DNA of 25,125 nucleotides from Pseudomonadota bacterium (GTDB lineage Bacteria; Pseudomonadota; Alphaproteobacteria; Sphingomonadales; Sphingomonadaceae). A program made the position numbers and the translations under genes. Under the pieces are notes generated by a model, which saw only the letters and a list, made by a program, of their open reading frames with translations, was not told where the DNA came from and ran no database searches. The DNA is taken from NCBI GenBank assembly GCA_023422695.1, contig JAFAGN010000109.1:1-25125 (forward strand), read 5' to 3'. Below, in pieces: positions 22,914 to 25,125 of the stretch. Each line of letters begins with the position of its first letter. Within the stretch, counting starts at the first letter, position 1.

Positions 22914-23548
22914 TCCTTCCAGCCCCAGAACAGAAAACATGGCGGGACATTGACCCATTCGAACGCATTGTCGATGCGGGCGAAGTGCGGCGCCAGGAAA
23001 TCGCGCGCGCGGGCGCGGAATTGATAGACGAGGAACGCGCCGCCGGGGCGCAGGACGCGGTGTGTTGCCGCGGCAATCGCCGGGCCGACGCCAGCGGGCA
23101 AGGTCGAGAAGGGCAAGCCCGACAGGACATAGTCGGCCTTGTCAAATCCATGCGCCGCAATGATCGCCTCGACCTCGGCCGCCGAGCCATGCACCGCGAT
23201 AAAGCGGCTGTCGCGGATGTCTTTGCGCAGATAATCGATGAAATCTTCGTTGGTATCGATCGCGATCAGCGTCGCGTCGCCCGCCATGCGTTCGAGTACC
23301 GGACGGCAAAAGGTGCCGACCCCCGGGCCATATTCGACGAACAGCTTGGTATTCTTCCAATCGACGGGGCGCAGCATGTGGCGGATCAGCGTCGGCGACG
23401 ACGGGACGATCGACCCCACCATAACCGGATGCTTGATAAAGCCGCGAACGAACATGCCCCACGGCCCGAAAAAGCGCTTGAAGCCCTCGCGCAGCCGACG
23501 GGCCAGCGGAGCTTTCGATTCTTGGGCCTGCGCCCGCGGATTGGTCAT
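22910..23548 (-). CDS. PmtA-like phospholipid N-methyltransferase (class I SAM-dependent)
   Basis: The product has 212 residues from the ATG at 23548. The open frame runs upstream to 23827, but that part crosses the promoter region and start of the divergent transporter. The SAM-binding motif I is LFVEYGPGVGTF (69-80), preceded by IKHPVMVGSIVPSSPTL, and followed by an acidic motif (IAIDTN) and SGLPFSTLP (143-151). That layout is typical of the bacterial PmtA group, which methylates phosphatidylethanolamine toward phosphatidylcholine. An rRNA dimethyltransferase-like or other methyltransferase role cannot be excluded. Pairing with a cardiolipin-synthase-like gene supports lipid metabolism. Confidence 0.8.
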   Translation of the reverse strand: MTNPRAQAQESKAPLARRLREGFKRFFGPWGMFVRGFIKHPVMVGSIVPSSPTLIRHMLRPVDWKNTKLFVEYGPGVGTFCRPVLERMAGDATLIAIDTNEDFIDYLRKDIRDSRFIAVHGSAAEVEAIIAAHGFDKADYVLSGLPFSTLPAGVGPAIAAATHRVLRPGGAFLVYQFRARARDFLAPHFARIDNAFEWVNVPPCFLFWGWKD

Positions 23549-23611
23549 GATGGCTTTCGCGTTGTTGCGGTTGGCGCTGGCGTGGCAAAAACGGCGCGCT
23601 GGCGCAAGGAA

Positions 23612-23629
23612 AGAGTCTGTCTTGACTCT
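23612..23629. promoter_or_regulatory. Inverted repeat over a -35-like element in the divergent promoter region
   Basis: AGAGTC and GACTCT are perfect inverted 6-base arms around 6 bases, overlapping TTGACT (23622-23627), a good -35 for the rightward transporter gene. An overlapping pair CTGTC (23617-23621) and GACAG (23631-23635) offers an alternative hairpin. No clear -10 follows at the right spacing. The 151-base gap 23549-23699 must serve both the methyltransferase and the transporter. Confidence 0.35.
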
Positions 23630-23699
23630 GGACAGGGGGGCGCTCGCGTGTAGGGAAAGGCCGGGTCTCGCACGTTGAACAGCAAAGGGGATTTCCGGC

Positions 23700-25016
23700 A
23701 TGGCGACTCTATCGCGCTCGATCCCCGCCGACCGCATGGCCGTCCTTTTCGCCGTGATGCTGGTCGCCGCCGCGGGCAACACCGCAATGCAATCGATCCT
23801 GCCTGCGATTGGCGCCAAGCTCGACATTCCCGATGTCTGGGTCAGCCTGGCGTTCAGCTGGTCGGCGCTGCTGTGGGTGATGACCGCCCCCTATTGGGCG
23901 CGGCAGTCGGATCGGCGCGGACGCAAAGCGCTGATGGCGCTCGGTGTCGTCGGGTTCATGCTCTCGATGGCCTTTTGCGGGCTGGCGCTGTGGGCCGGAC
24001 TTGCAGGCTATCTGGCCGCGGGAACCACATTCATCATCTTCGCGCTGTTCCGCAGCCTGTATGGCGGGCTGGGATCGGCGGCGCCGCCCGCGGTGCAGGC
24101 TTATGTCGCCTCGCGCACCGACCCGGAGGAGCGCACCCAGGCGCTGTCGCTCGTGTCCTCATCGTTCGGATTGGGAACGGTGATCGGCCCGGCGATCGCG
24201 CCGCTGTTCATCCTGCCGTTCGTGGGCCTGTCCGGACCGCTGCTCGTTTTCGCGCTGATCGGTTTGCTGGTGCTCGTCATGCTCCGCTGGCGGCTCCCCG
24301 ATGACGTCCCCCGGTTTGCTGCGCGCGGCGCGATCGCGGCGTACCCGACCGCCGCCGGATCGCCCGCCTCGACCAGCGACGACAGCGACGACGATGTGGA
24401 CGAAGGCGAAGGCGATGCCCCTGCCCCGACCCCGCTGCGCTGGACCGACAAGCGCGTGCGGCCATGGATGCTTGCCGGGCTATATGGCGGGCAAGCACAG
24501 GCGATGATGCTGGGCGTGATCGGCTTTCTGATCCTCGACCGCCTCAACCTTCGCGTGCGTCCCGATGAAGGCGCCGCGATGACGGGCATCGTGTTGATGG
24601 CGGGCGCCTTTGCCACGCTATTGTCGCAATGGGGACTGATCCCGCTGCTCAAGCCGTCGGCGCGCACCGCGGTGCTGGTCGGCGCCGCATTGGGCGCCAG
24701 CGGGTTGATCATCACCGGGGTCGCGCAGGACTTGCACGGCATCGTGATCGGCTTCGCGCTCGCCTCGCTCGGCTTTGGCCTGTTCCGCCCCGGCTTTACC
24801 GCCGGCGCGTCGCTATCGGTGCCGCGCCGCGATCAGGGCAGCGTCGCGGGCATGACCGCCTCGATCAACGGGTCGGCCTATATCGTGTCGCCGGCGATCG
24901 GCGTGCTGCTCTACAACTGGCACCCCATGGTCGCCTATGGCCTGATGGCAGGGTTCTGCGGCTGGCTGGTCCTGTGGGGCTGGTCGGCGTTGAAGCCCAA
25001 CCAGCCCGGACAATAG
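23700..25016 (+). CDS. Major facilitator superfamily transporter
   Basis: This 438-residue inner-membrane protein has about 12 predicted helices. MFS motif A is visible after helix 2 (ARQSDRRGRKALM, 67-79), and helices 4-5 carry RSLYGGLGSAAPPAVQAYV and SSSFGLGTVIGPAIAP, as in drug:H+ antiporters and sugar-export members. The central cytoplasmic loop (about 200-250) is unusually long and contains an acidic run (227-239, DDSDDDVDEGEGD). Substrate cannot be told from sequence. GGGG about 12 bases before the ATG may serve as ribosome-binding site. The gene diverges from the methyltransferase gene and ends in a stem-loop shared with the next convergent gene. Confidence 0.88.
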   Translation: MATLSRSIPADRMAVLFAVMLVAAAGNTAMQSILPAIGAKLDIPDVWVSLAFSWSALLWVMTAPYWARQSDRRGRKALMALGVVGFMLSMAFCGLALWAGLAGYLAAGTTFIIFALFRSLYGGLGSAAPPAVQAYVASRTDPEERTQALSLVSSSFGLGTVIGPAIAPLFILPFVGLSGPLLVFALIGLLVLVMLRWRLPDDVPRFAARGAIAAYPTAAGSPASTSDDSDDDVDEGEGDAPAPTPLRWTDKRVRPWMLAGLYGGQAQAMMLGVIGFLILDRLNLRVRPDEGAAMTGIVLMAGAFATLLSQWGLIPLLKPSARTAVLVGAALGASGLIITGVAQDLHGIVIGFALASLGFGLFRPGFTAGASLSVPRRDQGSVAGMTASINGSAYIVSPAIGVLLYNWHPMVAYGLMAGFCGWLVLWGWSALKPNQPGQ

Positions 25017-25037
25017 CCGAAGCTCAGTCCTTCGGCT
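25015..25037. terminator. Stem-loop spanning the stop codons of two convergent genes
   Basis: AGCCGAAG (25015-25022) and CTTCGGCT (25030-25037) form a perfect 8-bp stem around CTCAGTC. The stem includes part of the transporter TAG, and the loop holds the TGA of the minus-strand gene. No T tract follows, so if it terminates transcription it does so weakly, in both directions. Confidence 0.5.
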
Positions 25038-25125
25038 CCTCATGCTTGCGCTCGCGCGAGGGCTTGAGCATGCCAGGGGCGAAGAAGCCGATCGGATCGA
25101 CGCTCATCGCGGCCTGCTTGATCTC
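25024..25125 (-). CDS. C-terminal end of an unidentified protein (partial)
   Basis: A minus-strand frame enters from the right edge and stops at TGA (25026-25024), leaving 33 residues: a stretch reading MSVDPIGFFAPGMLKPSRE and a charged tail ending EEPKD. The sequence looks coding and the convergent stem-loop supports a gene end here. I do not recognise the family from this tail. Confidence 0.55.
   Translation of the reverse strand, partial: EIKQAAMSVDPIGFFAPGMLKPSRERKHEEPKD

Noticed and set aside
23549..23827. N-terminal extension of the methyltransferase frame
   Set aside because: It would run across the promoter region and into the divergent transporter gene, and its residues do not resemble the family.
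1..25125. CRISPR array, insertion sequence, prophage, tRNA or rRNA
   Set aside because: I looked for regular direct repeats with spacers, transposase or integrase motifs, and tRNA-like cloverleaf or rRNA sequences, and saw none. The only tandem repeat is the coding Gly-Tyr tract and the only long inverted repeat is the unit near rpoZ.

Overview
This window looks like chromosomal DNA of an alphaproteobacterium of the Sphingomonadaceae, probably Sphingopyxis or a close relative. The support is the high GC of the right half, the neighbouring order cpoB-tilS-ftsH typical of Alphaproteobacteria, and a GC-rich nested palindrome of the kind scattered through sphingomonad genomes. The genus is inference; no rRNA or tRNA gene is present to anchor it.

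Left third (about 305-8939, minus strand): a surface-polysaccharide export block. In transcription order it holds a PPP-family metallophosphatase, a WbpM/CapD-type nucleotide-sugar dehydratase, a Wzy/WaaL-type polymerase or ligase, a Wza-type outer-membrane export lipoprotein, a Wzc-type tyrosine autokinase with a Gly-Tyr repeat tail, and an uncharacterised anchored periplasmic protein. The last five are tightly packed (gaps of 6 and 17 bases, two stop/start overlaps) and read as one operon. A perfect 17-base palindrome sits just upstream of its first gene. Hand counts of single 60-base lines give 45% GC here (2581-2640 and 7621-7680), against 63% at 11221-11280 and 77% at 22441-22500.

Middle (9168-14352, plus strand): wecB and wecC make UDP-ManNAc and then UDP-ManNAcA. 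A short class I phosphomannose isomerase follows, then hslV and hslU (ATP-dependent protease). Gaps are small and no terminator is visible inside the run, so sugar-nucleotide genes and a protein quality-control protease may share a transcript. No glycosyltransferase, priming transferase or flippase lies in the window, so the polysaccharide pathway must be completed elsewhere.

Right half (14496-25125): an envelope and housekeeping stretch with rodZ-like, cpoB, tilS and ftsH. It is followed by a small secreted protein, a DUF11-like secreted protein and a DUF3800-family protein. A nested palindrome then separates these from the oppositely oriented rpoZ with its terminator. Next come a two-HKD phospholipase D/cardiolipin-synthase-like protein, a convergent PmtA-like phospholipid methyltransferase whose stop codon overlaps it, and a divergent MFS transporter. 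Both window edges cut genes.

I found no CRISPR array, insertion sequence, prophage, tRNA or rRNA. I see no clear-cut unknown system. The best candidates for new biology are the variable-looking GY tail of the tyrosine kinase, the unknown protein translationally coupled to it, the operator-like palindrome upstream of the operon, and the DUF11/DUF3800 pair.
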